From Rhizobium sp. NFR07 (GTDB lineage: Bacteria > Pseudomonadota > Alphaproteobacteria > Rhizobiales > Rhizobiaceae), in NCBI RefSeq assembly GCF_900111905.1, contig NZ_FOKM01000012.1, forward strand, positions 124,001 to 188,000: 64,000 nt of DNA, in the 5' to 3' direction. This document shows positions 43,855 to 53,137 of this stretch, one piece after another. Position numbers and translations under genes: made by a program. Below the pieces are notes generated by a model. It was given only the letters and a program-made list of their open reading frames with translations. It was not told the DNA's origin and ran no database searches. Within the stretch, counting starts at the first letter, position 1, and each line of letters begins with the position of its first letter.

Positions 43855-44750
43855 CAGTTGATCGCGCCCGGATAGATCTTGGCGGCAAGCGCACGGGCCG
43901 CTTCGGGCGTGCGCGGGCCGAAGCCGAGCAGCAGCAGGCCATCCATCGAGACCAGCGCCTTGTCGGCGGCGGCGGGCGTCGTCTGCATCGAAGGCAGCGC
44001 GAACATCTGTTCCGGCGTGATGGAATGGTCACCGCGGGACATGGAGAGGATGACGTCCGGTGCCGCTGCAATGACGGCTTCGTCGGAAAGCGGCTTGTAA
44101 CCGTTGATCGACGGCGCGGCGTTGACGCCGCCGGCCATCTCGATGATCGCGCCTGCCTCGGTATCCGCGCCACCGGCCATCAGGCGGCCGTTGGATACGG
44201 AGAGAACGAACAGGACCTTTTTCTTCGCGCCGCCATTCTTCTCGGTAATCTTGGCGACCTCTGAGGCAACTGCCTTCAGGTCGTCCTCGGTCTCGGCGGC
44301 CAGCACCTCGGCCTTGTCGGACAGGCCGACCGCGGCACCGACGTCGCGGATCTTCTGGCCGATCTTGTTGGCTTCCGGCGGGGTCGGGACGACCACCATC
44401 GGCACTTCGCTGGCCTTCAAAATCTCAAGAACCGGCGGCGGGCCGGAGCCCTCCTCCATCAGGATCAGGTCCGGCTTCTGGCCGAGAATGCCCTCTGCCG
44501 AAAGAGCCCGCATGTAGCCGACATCAGGCTTCGAGTTGGCGTCCGCCGGATAGAAGCTCGTGGAATCGCGCGCGACGATACGGTCCTGAGCGCCGAGATC
44601 ATAAAGGATTTCGGTGATCGTGCCGCCGATCGATACGATGCGCCTCGCCTCGGGATTGCCTTTGTCGGCAGCGGATACGCTGCCGGTTGCGAGGCTTGAG
44701 CCGACTAAAATCATCGCGAACAAACGTCCGAGCCTGGAAAAGGAAGCCAT
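43854..44750 (-). CDS. hmuT: Periplasmic haem-binding protein
   Basis: The 298-residue product has a signal peptide (cleaved near VSAAD). The cluster-A solute-binding fold is marked by RIVSIGGTITEILYDLGAQD, VARDSTSFYPADA with the haem-ligand Tyr region, and VGYMRALSAEGILGQKPDLI. It delivers haem to HmuUV. It is the first gene of hmuTUV. No hmuS or TonB receptor gene is present next to it in this window. Confidence 0.92.
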   Translation of the reverse strand: MASFSRLGRLFAMILVGSSLATGSVSAADKGNPEARRIVSIGGTITEILYDLGAQDRIVARDSTSFYPADANSKPDVGYMRALSAEGILGQKPDLILMEEGSGPPPVLEILKASEVPMVVVPTPPEANKIGQKIRDVGAAVGLSDKAEVLAAETEDDLKAVASEVAKITEKNGGAKKKVLFVLSVSNGRLMAGGADTEAGAIIEMAGGVNAAPSINGYKPLSDEAVIAAAPDVILSMSRGDHSITPEQMFALPSMQTTPAAADKALVSMDGLLLLGFGPRTPEAARALAAKIYPGAIN

Positions 44751-44818
44751 TGTGATCCACCCAATCGCGTTGCTGCAGGTCTTCAGACAATGAGACGTTC
44801 AACGCCGTAAAATTCAAT

Positions 44819-44841
44819 AACTTGAGTTGACTACGCAAGTT
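44819..44841. promoter_or_regulatory. Inverted repeat in the hmuT divergent control region
   Basis: AACTTG (44819-44824) and CAAGTT (44836-44841) form a palindrome with an 11-nt centre in the 160 bases between the divergent hmuT and haem-monooxygenase genes. A T-run follows on the plus strand. It is a plausible operator for an iron or haem regulator such as Irr, RirA or HmuP; which one cannot be told by eye. Confidence 0.5.
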
Positions 44842-44913
44842 TTTTTGGCTTTTCAAGGGGAGGCCCGACAGATATCTTGACCGGCAAATGAAACTTAAGT
44901 GAGGGATGTTTTC

Positions 44914-45261
44914 ATGTATATCGCAATGAACCGTTTTCGCGTCGTTCCGGGCTTCGAGGAGGCCTTCGAAGCCATGTGGCGCGGCCGCCAGGGCCGCCTT
45001 GCGGAACTGCCGGGCTATGTCGAATTCCACATGCTGAAGGGTCCGACGGCGGAAGACCATACGCTCTACGCATCCCACACCGTCTGGGAAAGCTTTGATC
45101 ACTTCAAGGCCTGGACAACCTCGGAACAGTTCCGCGCTGCCCATGCCAATGCCGGCGAGAACCGCGGCAAGGTCGAATATCTCTCCGGCCCGCATTTCGA
45201 GGGTTTTGAGGTCATCATCCACGAAGACAAGACCGGCGCCCGTGTCGCCGATGCAGCGTGA
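44914..45261 (+). CDS. Antibiotic-biosynthesis-monooxygenase-fold protein, probable haem-degrading monooxygenase (HmuQ/IsdG-like)
   Basis: The 115-residue product starts MYIAMNRFRVVPGFEEAFEA and has the small dimeric ferredoxin-like fold of ABM proteins, with ELPGYVEFHMLKGP, HTVWESFDHFKAWTTSEQF and a conserved His. Members such as HmuQ and HmuD of Bradyrhizobium open haem to release iron. Divergent position from hmuTUV and the hutX gene 3 bases downstream support the role. The start follows GAGGG at 8 nt. Confidence 0.75.
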   Translation: MYIAMNRFRVVPGFEEAFEAMWRGRQGRLAELPGYVEFHMLKGPTAEDHTLYASHTVWESFDHFKAWTTSEQFRAAHANAGENRGKVEYLSGPHFEGFEVIIHEDKTGARVADAA

Positions 45262-45264
45262 ACC

Positions 45265-45783
45265 ATGGATGCGATCGCTGAAATCAACCCGGATCGCCGC
45301 GAGCGTGCGCATGCAGCACTTGCCGAAAAGCCTGATGGCATCGTGGAGTCCATCGCTGCAGCAGCTGACGTGACCGCCGCCGAGATCCTCGAAATCCTGC
45401 CCAAGGGTTCGGCTGTCATCGCGCCGAAGGAAAGCTTCGATGATATCTGGGCCGAGCTCACCAGCTGGGGCGTCGTTCTGTTTCTCGTCCACACGGAAGA
45501 TGTCGTGGCCGAGATCGACGGCGTTCTGCCCGCCGGCTCCGAAAGCCACGGCTGGTTCAACATCCATGGCGACAGCCCGATCGGCGGTCACATCAAGAAA
45601 GACAACTGCGCCTCGGTCACCTTCGTCGACCGCGCTTTCCACGGCCGCCGTTCCTGTTCAGTATGGTTCATGAACGGCAAGGGCGCCCCGATGTTCAAGG
45701 TCTTCGTCCGCCGCGACGAAGCGCGCGAGCTGCTGGCCGACCAGCTTGCGAAGTTCGAGGCTCTACGCGCGCACTATCTGTAA
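45265..45783 (+). CDS. hutX: Haem-utilisation protein HutX (intracellular haem carrier)
   Basis: The 172-residue product has GVVLFLVHTEDVVAEIDGVL, SHGWFNIHGDSPIGGHIKKD and the C-terminal MFKVFVRRDEARELLADQLA, typical of HutX/HugX. Such proteins take haem from the importer and pass it to the degrading enzyme, made here by the gene just upstream. The 3-base gap shows that both are one operon. Confidence 0.88.
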   Translation: MDAIAEINPDRRERAHAALAEKPDGIVESIAAAADVTAAEILEILPKGSAVIAPKESFDDIWAELTSWGVVLFLVHTEDVVAEIDGVLPAGSESHGWFNIHGDSPIGGHIKKDNCASVTFVDRAFHGRRSCSVWFMNGKGAPMFKVFVRRDEARELLADQLAKFEALRAHYL

Positions 45784-45839
45784 ACTGGATATGGGCGGCA
45801 TTCCGATGTCGCCCTTCCTCCTCCGAAAAACCGGTAGTG

Positions 45840-46070
45840 TCAGATCGCCGGAACCCATTTCCAGAACACGCCCTCCATGCGCTCCGGATAATATTTGAAC
45901 TCGCATTCGAAGCGCTTTCCGTATGCTTCCGCGGCATCCAGCGCCTCGCTGCTGACCGGGTTCATGCCGGTTCCCGGCGCAAACCAGTCCTCGAGAAGGT
46001 CTTCTGGCACGTAGACACCTGCTCTCAGCGGCAACGCCTGCAAGGTCTGATCGAGTTCCTGCGGTGACAT
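45840..46070 (-). CDS. Conserved small hypothetical protein (76 residues)
   Basis: The product starts MSPQELDQTLQALPLRAGVY and ends YPERMEGVFWKWVPAI. It looks soluble with an acidic centre, and is of a kind I recall as conserved in Rhizobiaceae without a function. It lies 57 bases from the end of hutX on the opposite strand. The start has AGGGAGAGAAG upstream. Confidence 0.6.
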   Translation of the reverse strand: MSPQELDQTLQALPLRAGVYVPEDLLEDWFAPGTGMNPVSSEALDAAEAYGKRFECEFKYYPERMEGVFWKWVPAI

Positions 46071-46203
46071 CTTCTCTCCCTCCCATAGAAGTGGCCAAGC
46101 GCTGCTCTAGCGGTAAAGATGGACGGAAATAGGAAAAGACGGGCGCCTGCTGCAGCACCCGCCTTTCCGGGAAGTCCGGGTTCGGACCGGAAATCGATCT
46201 GGC

Positions 46204-46392
46204 TCAATGATGGGCGACGTGTTCGGGCTTGCCCTTGCGCTTGGTGGAAGCAAAATCTTCCAACTGCTTTTCGCTCATGGATTTCTCCATGCCCTTCGAA
46301 GCGCCTTTCAGCTCCCCCTTCTTGATCTCACCGCGCTTCGCGGCCAATGCGGCTCCGGCCGCTTTCTGCTGTGCCTTGGATTTTGCCGGCAT
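46204..46392 (-). CDS. DUF3008 family small basic protein (62 residues)
   Basis: The product starts MPAKSKAQQKAAGAALAAKR and has the SMSEKQLEDFASTKRKG motif typical of DUF3008. The ATG at 46392 follows GGAGG with a 5-nt gap and is preferred to the slightly longer frame. These proteins are short, Lys-rich and probably induced by stress; no activity is known. Confidence 0.85.
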   Translation of the reverse strand: MPAKSKAQQKAAGAALAAKRGEIKKGELKGASKGMEKSMSEKQLEDFASTKRKGKPEHVAHH

Positions 46393-46542
46393 CTCTGCCT
46401 CCATTTGTGAATGTACAGATCAAACCGGCCAGTGTTGATTTTCGTTCCAATCGACAAGCACGGAACCTCTCTCCCTGCGATGGGTTTTCCTCGCGAGCCC
46501 GCAGAAACCTGCGAGCATGAAGGTACTCTCAAGGAGGGAAAG

Positions 46543-46761
46543 ATGAGCGGACCGTCCAAAAAATCGATCGAGAACGACATCGAGCACGAACAGCTCAACA
46601 CCACCAATCCGGAAGCGCTGAAGGAGGCAGCCAGGCTCGGCAAGGAAGACAATTACCTTGTTAAAACCGACCTGGAAGATGCCGACCAGCGCGAGGATGG
46701 CGACCAGCCGGACGGGCGCCCGAGCCCGATGGCGAACGCCGACAATCAGGAACAGTCTTAA
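46543..46761 (+). CDS. Small acidic hypothetical protein (72 residues)
   Basis: The start is fixed by AAGGAGG 5 nt upstream. The product begins MSGPSKKSIENDIEHEQLNT and is rich in Asp, Glu, Asn and Gln, with NPEALKEAARLGKEDNYL in the middle. It looks like a disordered stress-type protein. It is divergent from the DUF3008 gene and upstream of the nucleotidyltransferase gene. Confidence 0.65.
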   Translation: MSGPSKKSIENDIEHEQLNTTNPEALKEAARLGKEDNYLVKTDLEDADQREDGDQPDGRPSPMANADNQEQS

Positions 46762-46838
46762 GCGTCAGAACCGCCTCGGCGGGAACCTACCATCGCCTCC
46801 GACTGTTACCCTGCGCAACTGACATTCGGAGACAATCG

Positions 46839-47735
46839 ATGAATGCCGACGTGAATACAGCGCAGACCCTGATGCCCGAGACGGAAGCCGGCTCTGCCGG
46901 CCAGGAACGCCACGCGCATCCTGTCGACGCCATGCCCGACATGGAGGTGATGGCGGCCCCGACGCTTGCGGATGCGGAAGCCGAGGCTTTCGTCTCGCAG
47001 GCGCTGGAGGATCTTGTGGCCTGTCACATCCCGTTCCTTCTGGCGGGCACGTTTGCGATTAGCGCCTATACGGGCATTACCCGCCCCACCAAGGATCTCG
47101 ATATCTTCTGCAAGGCGGGTGATTACGCCCGCATTCTCGCGCATTTCAAGGAGAAGGGTTACGAGATCGAGGTCGAGGACGACCGCTGGCTCGGCAAGGT
47201 GAAGAAGGGCCGGCACTTCTTCGACGTGATCTTCGCCGCCTCGAACGGCACGATGCCGATCAGCGACAGCTGGTTCGACAATGCCCGCCAGATAGAGATG
47301 AACGGCCACAAGGTGCGCATCATCGCGCCGACCGAGCTCATCTGGTCGAAATGCTTCGTCCAGCTCCGTCATCGCTATGACGGCGGCGACATCGTACACA
47401 TGATCCTGCGGGCCCATGACCAGATCGATTGGCAACGCCTGCTGAACCATATGGAAGTCCATTGGGAGGTGCTGTTCATCCACCTGATGAACTTCCGCTG
47501 GATCTACCCAACAGAGCGCGACAAGGTGCCGGACTGGCTGCTGGACGAACTGCTCGACCGGTTGAAGGCCCAGCGCGAACTGCCCCTTCCGCAGATGAAG
47601 ATCTGCCGTGGCCGCATGTTCAGCCGCGTCGATTTCGAGATCGACGTCAAGGAATGGGGCTTTGCCGATGTCGGTGGTGAAGGCGATCTGCGCGATGGCG
47701 TGGATGAAGCAACACGAGAAGGAGGCCCCGTATGA
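46839..47735 (+). CDS. Nucleotidyltransferase-fold protein (298 residues)
   Basis: The core contains FLLAGTFAISAYTGITRPTK, then DLDIFCKAGDYARILAHFKE, the G-x-x-A ... T-x-D-x-D pattern of minimal nucleotidyltransferases (as in AbiEii or MNT), and FFDVIFAASNG with a third acidic residue. A 45-residue polar N-terminus precedes it. It may transfer nucleotides to an unknown target. The stop overlaps the start of the phosphoesterase gene by 4 bases, so the two act together or in balance. Confidence 0.75.
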   Translation: MNADVNTAQTLMPETEAGSAGQERHAHPVDAMPDMEVMAAPTLADAEAEAFVSQALEDLVACHIPFLLAGTFAISAYTGITRPTKDLDIFCKAGDYARILAHFKEKGYEIEVEDDRWLGKVKKGRHFFDVIFAASNGTMPISDSWFDNARQIEMNGHKVRIIAPTELIWSKCFVQLRHRYDGGDIVHMILRAHDQIDWQRLLNHMEVHWEVLFIHLMNFRWIYPTERDKVPDWLLDELLDRLKAQRELPLPQMKICRGRMFSRVDFEIDVKEWGFADVGGEGDLRDGVDEATREGGPV

Positions 47736-48493
47736 CTAGCGCGGCGGAAAAGAAGGAAGCAAGGGCCGACGCGAAAAAGGCCAATGGCAAGCAAAGGATC
47801 GCAGCCATGGGCGACCTGCATGTCAAGGAGCACGGCTCGGCGTCCTATAAGGAACTCTTCACCGAAATTTCCCAAGAAGCCGATATACTGGTCCTGACAG
47901 GAGACCTGACGGACCTCGGCAAGCCGGCGGAAGCCGAGCTTCTGGCGGGAGATCTGCGCTCGTGCTCGATCCCGATGGTGGGCGTTCTCGGCAATCACGA
48001 TTACGAATGCGGCAATGTGGACGAGGTCAGGCAGATCATCAAGGATGCCGGCGTTCACCTGCTCGAAGGTACGGCCATTGAGATAAACGGCATCGGCTTT
48101 GCAGGTGTGAAGGGTTTTGCCGGCGGCTTCGGCCGCTACATGCTCGGTTCGTTCGGCGAGCCTGCGATCAAGGCGATGGTCGCCGAAAGCGTCGAGGAGA
48201 CGATGCGGCTTGAAAACGCGCTTCGACAGGTGCGCTCCGAGCGCGCCATGGTTGTCCTTCACTATGCGCCGATCCAGCAGACCGTCGAAGGTGAGCCGCC
48301 GGAAATCTTCCCCTTCCTCGGCTCGTCGCGACTGGCCGAAACGATCGATCGTTTCCCGGTCAAGGCCGTTGTCCACGGCCACGCCCATCGCGGCACCTAT
48401 GAAGGCAAGACCCCGGGCGGCGCTCCGGTCTATAACGTCGCCTCCCATATCGAGAAGCCGACCGGCAAGCCTTATGCGCTTCTGGAGATGTAA
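47732..48493 (+). CDS. Metallophosphoesterase (calcineurin-like)
   Basis: The 253-residue product has the five metal blocks: GDLHVKEHG, LTGDLTDLG, GVLGNHDYECG, VVLHYAPI and VHGHAHRGTYEG. It would hydrolyse a phosphomonoester or diester, using two metal ions. The N-terminal 20 residues are Lys/Ala-rich. It is translationally coupled to the nucleotidyltransferase (ATGA overlap). Substrate unknown. Confidence 0.85.
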   Translation: MTSAAEKKEARADAKKANGKQRIAAMGDLHVKEHGSASYKELFTEISQEADILVLTGDLTDLGKPAEAELLAGDLRSCSIPMVGVLGNHDYECGNVDEVRQIIKDAGVHLLEGTAIEINGIGFAGVKGFAGGFGRYMLGSFGEPAIKAMVAESVEETMRLENALRQVRSERAMVVLHYAPIQQTVEGEPPEIFPFLGSSRLAETIDRFPVKAVVHGHAHRGTYEGKTPGGAPVYNVASHIEKPTGKPYALLEM

Positions 48494-48574
48494 GGCGAAA
48501 TAACCGCGGCCCGGCATGGAACTACCGAGCCGCTTTTCCGTTTGCCGGTCTCTTTCAATGAGGGACCGGGTCAT

Positions 48575-50389
48575 ATGACGGATAGCAATGCCGCCACGGA
48601 GTTTCGCGTTTTTCCAAAGACATGGGGAGCAGAATATGTCGCCGTCGGCGAGGTCCGCTTCCGTGTCTGGGCGCCCGGCCAGAAACAGGTGATCCTGCGG
48701 CTCGACGGCGAAGACACCGAGATGAGCGAGAGCGGCGACGGCTGGTTCGAGCTTCTGGCAACGGGTGTCCATGCCGGCGCGGAATACAATTTCGTCCTGG
48801 CAGACGGCATGGTCGTGCCCGACCCCGCCTCCCGCGCCCAGAAGGGCGACGTCAATGGCCCCTCTCTGGTCATTGATCCGACCAATTACGACTGGCAGGA
48901 TGGTGACTGGAAAGGCCGGCCATGGGAAGAGACGGTCGTCTACGAAATGCATGTCGGCACATTCACGGCCGAAGGCACGTTCCGCTCGGCGATCGACAAG
49001 CTGCGCCATCTCGCCGATCTCGGCATCACCATGATCGAGGTCCTGCCGGTTGCGCAGTTCGGCGGCAAGCGCGGCTGGGGCTATGATGGCGTGCTGCTCT
49101 ACGCGCCCCATTCCGCCTACGGCGCGCCGGAGGATTTCAAGGCCTTCATCGATGCGGCTCACGGCCTCGGCATGTCGGTCGTCCTCGATATCGTGCTCAA
49201 CCATTTCGGCCCGGAGGGCAATTACCTGCCAATCCTGGCGCCCGGTTTCTTTCACAAGGAGCGGATGACGCCCTGGGGGGCCGGTATCGCATACGATGTT
49301 GATGCCGCGCGGCGCTATATCGCCGAGGTCCCGCTCTACTGGCTGGAGGAATATCATCTCGACGGCCTGCGCTTCGATGCGATCGACCAGATCGAGGACA
49401 CATCGGAGAAGCATATCCTGATCGAGATCGCCGAACGCATCCGCGCCGAATTCACCGACCGGCCGATCCACCTGACGACCGAGGATTGCCGCAACGTCAC
49501 CTTCCTCCATCCACGCGACGAGGATGGCTCGGCACCGCTCTTTACCGGCGAATGGAACGACGATTTCCATAACGCCGTGCATGTCTTCGCCACCGGCGAG
49601 ACCCATGCGTATTATCAGGACTTTGCCAGGGAGCCTGAAAGGCTGGTGGCTCGATGCCTCGCCGAAGGCTTTGCCTATCAAGGCGAAGTATCCCCGCAAT
49701 CGGGAGAAAAACGCGGCGTCGATTCAAACGGCCAACCACCCGCAGCCTTTGTCGACTTCATCCAGAACCATGACCAGACCGGCAACCGCGCTCTGGGAGA
49801 GCGACTGATCTCGCTTGCCGGCGAGACCCGCACCAAGCTGCTCTTCGCGACGTTGCTGCTCTCGCCCCATATCCCGCTGGTCTTCATGGGCGAGGAATAT
49901 GGCGAGACGAACCCGTTCCTGTTCTTCACCGACTTCCATGGCGACCTTGCCAAGGCCGTGCGCGAGGGCCGGGCGAACGAGTTCAAGGGCCATGCCGGAC
50001 ACGAGGGCGACAAGGTTCCCGACCCCAATGCAAAAAAGACCTTCGAGACATCGAAGCTGGATTGGGACAAGCTCAAATCGCCGCAGGGCCGCGAATGGCT
50101 CACCTTGACCCGGGATCTCCTGGAACTGCGCCGGGAGATCGTCGTCCCGATGCTGGCTGATGCACCCGGCGGCACCGGCAAGGTGATCGAGACAGGCAAA
50201 GACTTTCTGTCCGTCTCCTGGGACTTCCCGAAAGGCAGACTGGCTGTTGCCCTCAACATTGGTGAGGGCGCTCACCCCGTGCCCTCCATGCCCGGCAAGG
50301 CGGTCTTCGCCTATCCCCGCAAGGACCACCCGGAAAAACTGACCGAACTGCCGCCGAACTCGATCCTCGTCAGCTTTGAAAAGGCATGA
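48575..50389 (+). CDS. treZ: Malto-oligosyltrehalose trehalohydrolase
   Basis: The 604-residue product starts with a beta-sandwich (VRFRVWAPGQKQVILRLDGE) and has the GH13 core: WGYDGVLLYAPHSAYGAPED, DIVLNHFGPEGNYLP, GLRFDAIDQIEDTS with the nucleophile Asp, HLTTEDCRN with the acid Glu and DFIQNHDQTGNRALGER. It releases trehalose from maltooligosyl-trehalose. The stop overlaps the treY start. The ATG at 48575 has a weak ribosome site (GGGACCGGG). Confidence 0.93.
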   Translation: MTDSNAATEFRVFPKTWGAEYVAVGEVRFRVWAPGQKQVILRLDGEDTEMSESGDGWFELLATGVHAGAEYNFVLADGMVVPDPASRAQKGDVNGPSLVIDPTNYDWQDGDWKGRPWEETVVYEMHVGTFTAEGTFRSAIDKLRHLADLGITMIEVLPVAQFGGKRGWGYDGVLLYAPHSAYGAPEDFKAFIDAAHGLGMSVVLDIVLNHFGPEGNYLPILAPGFFHKERMTPWGAGIAYDVDAARRYIAEVPLYWLEEYHLDGLRFDAIDQIEDTSEKHILIEIAERIRAEFTDRPIHLTTEDCRNVTFLHPRDEDGSAPLFTGEWNDDFHNAVHVFATGETHAYYQDFAREPERLVARCLAEGFAYQGEVSPQSGEKRGVDSNGQPPAAFVDFIQNHDQTGNRALGERLISLAGETRTKLLFATLLLSPHIPLVFMGEEYGETNPFLFFTDFHGDLAKAVREGRANEFKGHAGHEGDKVPDPNAKKTFETSKLDWDKLKSPQGREWLTLTRDLLELRREIVVPMLADAPGGTGKVIETGKDFLSVSWDFPKGRLAVALNIGEGAHPVPSMPGKAVFAYPRKDHPEKLTELPPNSILVSFEKA

Positions 50390-52935
50390 GCCGCCGCATG
50401 ATTCCGACCGCAACTTACCGCATCCAGTTTCGCAACGGCATGACCTTCGACCGCGCCGCCGGTCTCGTGCCCTATCTGAAACGCCTGGGGATCAGCCATC
50501 TCTATGCCTCGCCGGTCTTTACCGCGACGTCAGGCTCGACCCACGGCTATGACGTCACCGACGCCAACGAGATCGACCCCGAGATCGGCGGGCGCGAAGG
50601 CTTCAACCGCATGGTCTACGCCCTGAAGGCGGAAGGCCTCGGCCTCATCCTCGACATCGTGCCGAACCACATGGCCGCCTCGCTGGAAAACCCGTGGTGG
50701 CGGGATGTCGTGGAGCATGGCGAAAAGAGCCCCTATGCCCGCCATTTCGACATCGACTGGTCGCGCCGCATGACGCTGCCCTTCCTCGGCGATACGTTCG
50801 AGAAGGTGCTCGACGCCGGTGAGATTTCGGTAAAGCGAGATCCGCAAACGGACAAACCGGTTCTTGCCTATTACGAGACTTTTTACCCGCTGAACCCGGA
50901 TACCTACACCGGGCGCGAAGAGCAGGTTCTTGCGCTGACCGACAAGGCGGCCATCGCCGAGCTTCACCAGCAGCAGTCCTATCGGCTGATGTCCTGGCGG
51001 GACGCGCCGCGTGATCTTTCCTACCGGCGTTTCTTCGAGATCACCGGGCTTGCCGGTGTCCGCGTCGAGGACGACAACGTCTTCGATGACACCCATCGTC
51101 TGATCCTCGAACTCGTCAACTCCGGCGCCGTCGACGGCCTGCGTGTCGACCATGTCGATGGGCTTGCCGATCCTAAGGCCTATCTAGAGCGGCTGCGTCA
51201 CGAGGCCGGTCCGGACTGTTACATCACCGTCGAGAAGATCCTTGGCGAGGGCGAGGACATCGCGCCCGACTGGCCGATCTCCGGCACCACCGGCTATGAA
51301 TTCATAGCCAGCCTCAGCGATGCGCTGGTTGACGGAGCAAAGCTGAAGGACCTGCAGGCCGCCTATACGGCCGCGACCGGTGCCGCGCCGGACATGGAAA
51401 AGGAACTGCGCTCGGCCAAATTGCTGATGGCGGACAATAACTTCGCGGGAGAAGTTTCTACGCTCGTAAAACTCGCTGAATCGATCTGTGAAGAGCTGCC
51501 CAACGCCGCCGCCCTGTCCACCGATACGATCCGGGCGGGCCTGCGCGAACTGCTCGTCGCCTTTCCGGTCTACCGCACCTATGGCACCCGCGAGGGCATG
51601 CCGCCGGAAGGCCGGCAGATGCTGGAGAAGGTGATCGCCCATGTGAGGCGGGCCCAACCCGTGGCCGATCTTTCCGCCCTGCCCGTTCTCGCCACCATCC
51701 TCAACGGCGATGTCCCAGACGCCATGTCCGGCCGCGCCGCGACTTTCCGTACCCGCTTCCAGCAGCTGACCGGTCCGCTGATGGCGAAATCGGTCGAGGA
51801 CACGCTGTTCTTCCGCCACCATATGCTGCTCGCCCTGAACGAGGTCGGCGCCGAGCCTCTGCCGCGTGACTTCTCGCTTGATCGCTTCCACCAGCAGATG
51901 AAGGACCGGCAGCGGCTTCAGCCGGAAGCCCTGTCCGGCACATCGACCCACGATACCAAGCGCGGCGAGGATGCCCGCGCCCGGCTCTATGCCTTGAGCG
52001 AGGCACCGCAGGTCTGGGCCGACGCGGTGGCGCGCTGGCGCCGGATGAACGCCTCCGCCGTCACACGACTGAATGATGGCCCTGCTCCCGAACCCTCCGT
52101 CGAATGGATGCTCTACCAGGCGCTTGCCGGCGTCTGGTCATCGGAGCTCATGTCAGACGACAGCGATGGGCTGCAGAAACTTGAGGAACGCTTCCAGGCC
52201 TATGTCGAGAAAGCGCTGCGCGAGGCAAAGCTCAGGACCAACTGGAGTGACGGAAACGCGGCCTACGAGACTGCTGTGCGTGACTATGTCGGGCAGATGC
52301 TGTCGCCGGACAACCAGGACTTCCTCGGCGATTTCGTTGCCACCATCCGCCCCGTCCTGCGCGCCGGCCACGTCAATAGCCTGAGCCAGACGCTGATCAA
52401 GCTCATGGCACCGGGCGTTCCCGATATCTATCAGGGAAGTGAAGCCAAGGACCTGTCTCTCGTCGATCCGGACAACCGCCGGGAGCCGGACTTCAAGATG
52501 CTGCAACGACAGCTTTCGGAGAATGAGGCCCTTTCGTCTTCCGAAGAGGGTGAATGGCAGAATGGCTGGTTGAAGCAGAACGTGACGGCACGCCTGCTGC
52601 ACCTGCGCACACGGCTCCCCGATCTCTTCCGCACCGGCGAATACCTGCCTCTCGAGGTCTCCGGCAAGCGCCAGGACAACATCATCGCCTTTGCGCGGCA
52701 TGACCAGCAGCATGCCGTTCTCGTCATCGCGCCGCGGCGGGTGCTCGAAGCGCTGCACGATACGTCACGCACCCGTCCCAGTGAATGGACGGAAACCCAG
52801 ATCGCCCTGCCGCAGCCTTTGTCCGGAAGGCGTTACCGGGATCTTTTCTCAGGTAAAAGCTTCGATCTGCGTGACCATACCGCCGTCAACTGGCTGTTTG
52901 CCGACCATCCCTTCTCGGTTCTGGTCGCGGAATAG
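50386..52935 (+). CDS. treY: Malto-oligosyltrehalose synthase
   Basis: The 849-residue product has IPTATYRIQFRNGMTFDRAA, GSTHGYDVTDANEIDPEIGG and ILDIVPNHMAAS, the catalytic GLRVDHVDGLADPKAYLERL, and GTSTHDTKRGEDARARLYAL, all typical of TreY. It converts the reducing end of a maltodextrin into trehalose; TreZ then frees it. It overlaps treZ by 4 bases (ATGA). Together they make trehalose from glycogen for osmotic protection. A terminator follows. Confidence 0.93.
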   Translation: MSRRMIPTATYRIQFRNGMTFDRAAGLVPYLKRLGISHLYASPVFTATSGSTHGYDVTDANEIDPEIGGREGFNRMVYALKAEGLGLILDIVPNHMAASLENPWWRDVVEHGEKSPYARHFDIDWSRRMTLPFLGDTFEKVLDAGEISVKRDPQTDKPVLAYYETFYPLNPDTYTGREEQVLALTDKAAIAELHQQQSYRLMSWRDAPRDLSYRRFFEITGLAGVRVEDDNVFDDTHRLILELVNSGAVDGLRVDHVDGLADPKAYLERLRHEAGPDCYITVEKILGEGEDIAPDWPISGTTGYEFIASLSDALVDGAKLKDLQAAYTAATGAAPDMEKELRSAKLLMADNNFAGEVSTLVKLAESICEELPNAAALSTDTIRAGLRELLVAFPVYRTYGTREGMPPEGRQMLEKVIAHVRRAQPVADLSALPVLATILNGDVPDAMSGRAATFRTRFQQLTGPLMAKSVEDTLFFRHHMLLALNEVGAEPLPRDFSLDRFHQQMKDRQRLQPEALSGTSTHDTKRGEDARARLYALSEAPQVWADAVARWRRMNASAVTRLNDGPAPEPSVEWMLYQALAGVWSSELMSDDSDGLQKLEERFQAYVEKALREAKLRTNWSDGNAAYETAVRDYVGQMLSPDNQDFLGDFVATIRPVLRAGHVNSLSQTLIKLMAPGVPDIYQGSEAKDLSLVDPDNRREPDFKMLQRQLSENEALSSSEEGEWQNGWLKQNVTARLLHLRTRLPDLFRTGEYLPLEVSGKRQDNIIAFARHDQQHAVLVIAPRRVLEALHDTSRTRPSEWTETQIALPQPLSGRRYRDLFSGKSFDLRDHTAVNWLFADHPFSVLVAE

Positions 52936-52963
52936 CTCGGATCAGAAATCTTCGGGCAAAAGA

Positions 52964-52993
52964 AAACCGCCGGGCCTTAAGGCCTGGCGGTTT
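52964..52993 (+). terminator. Rho-independent terminator after treY
   Basis: AAACCGCCGGGCC and GGCCTGGCGGTTT pair with one G-U wobble around the loop TTAA. It starts about 29 nt after the treY stop. It also faces the convergent 24-residue peptide gene, so may serve both strands. Confidence 0.8.
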
Positions 52994-53021
52994 GCGTATG
53001 TGGCGCATCTTATCGTTTGGA

Positions 53022-53096
53022 TCAGCGCAGGCCGAAAAACGACAGAATGGCGAGGACGATGACAACGGCTCCGACGAGCCAGACGATGCTGTTCAT
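53022..53096 (-). CDS. 24-residue membrane peptide, copy 1
   Basis: The frame reads MNSIVWLVGAVVIVLAILSF followed by FGLR. The first half is nearly identical to the neighbouring peptide gene at 53138-53212. A ribosome site AGGAG lies 8 nt before the ATG. The product is one membrane helix with a short basic end. Similar tiny proteins occur in rhizobia to my recollection; function unknown. The gene is far too short for default gene finders. Confidence 0.75.
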   Translation of the reverse strand: MNSIVWLVGAVVIVLAILSFFGLR

Positions 53097-53137
53097 TTTA
53101 GCTCTCCTGAAAATTTAAGTATTGAGCGGGCTGGGGC

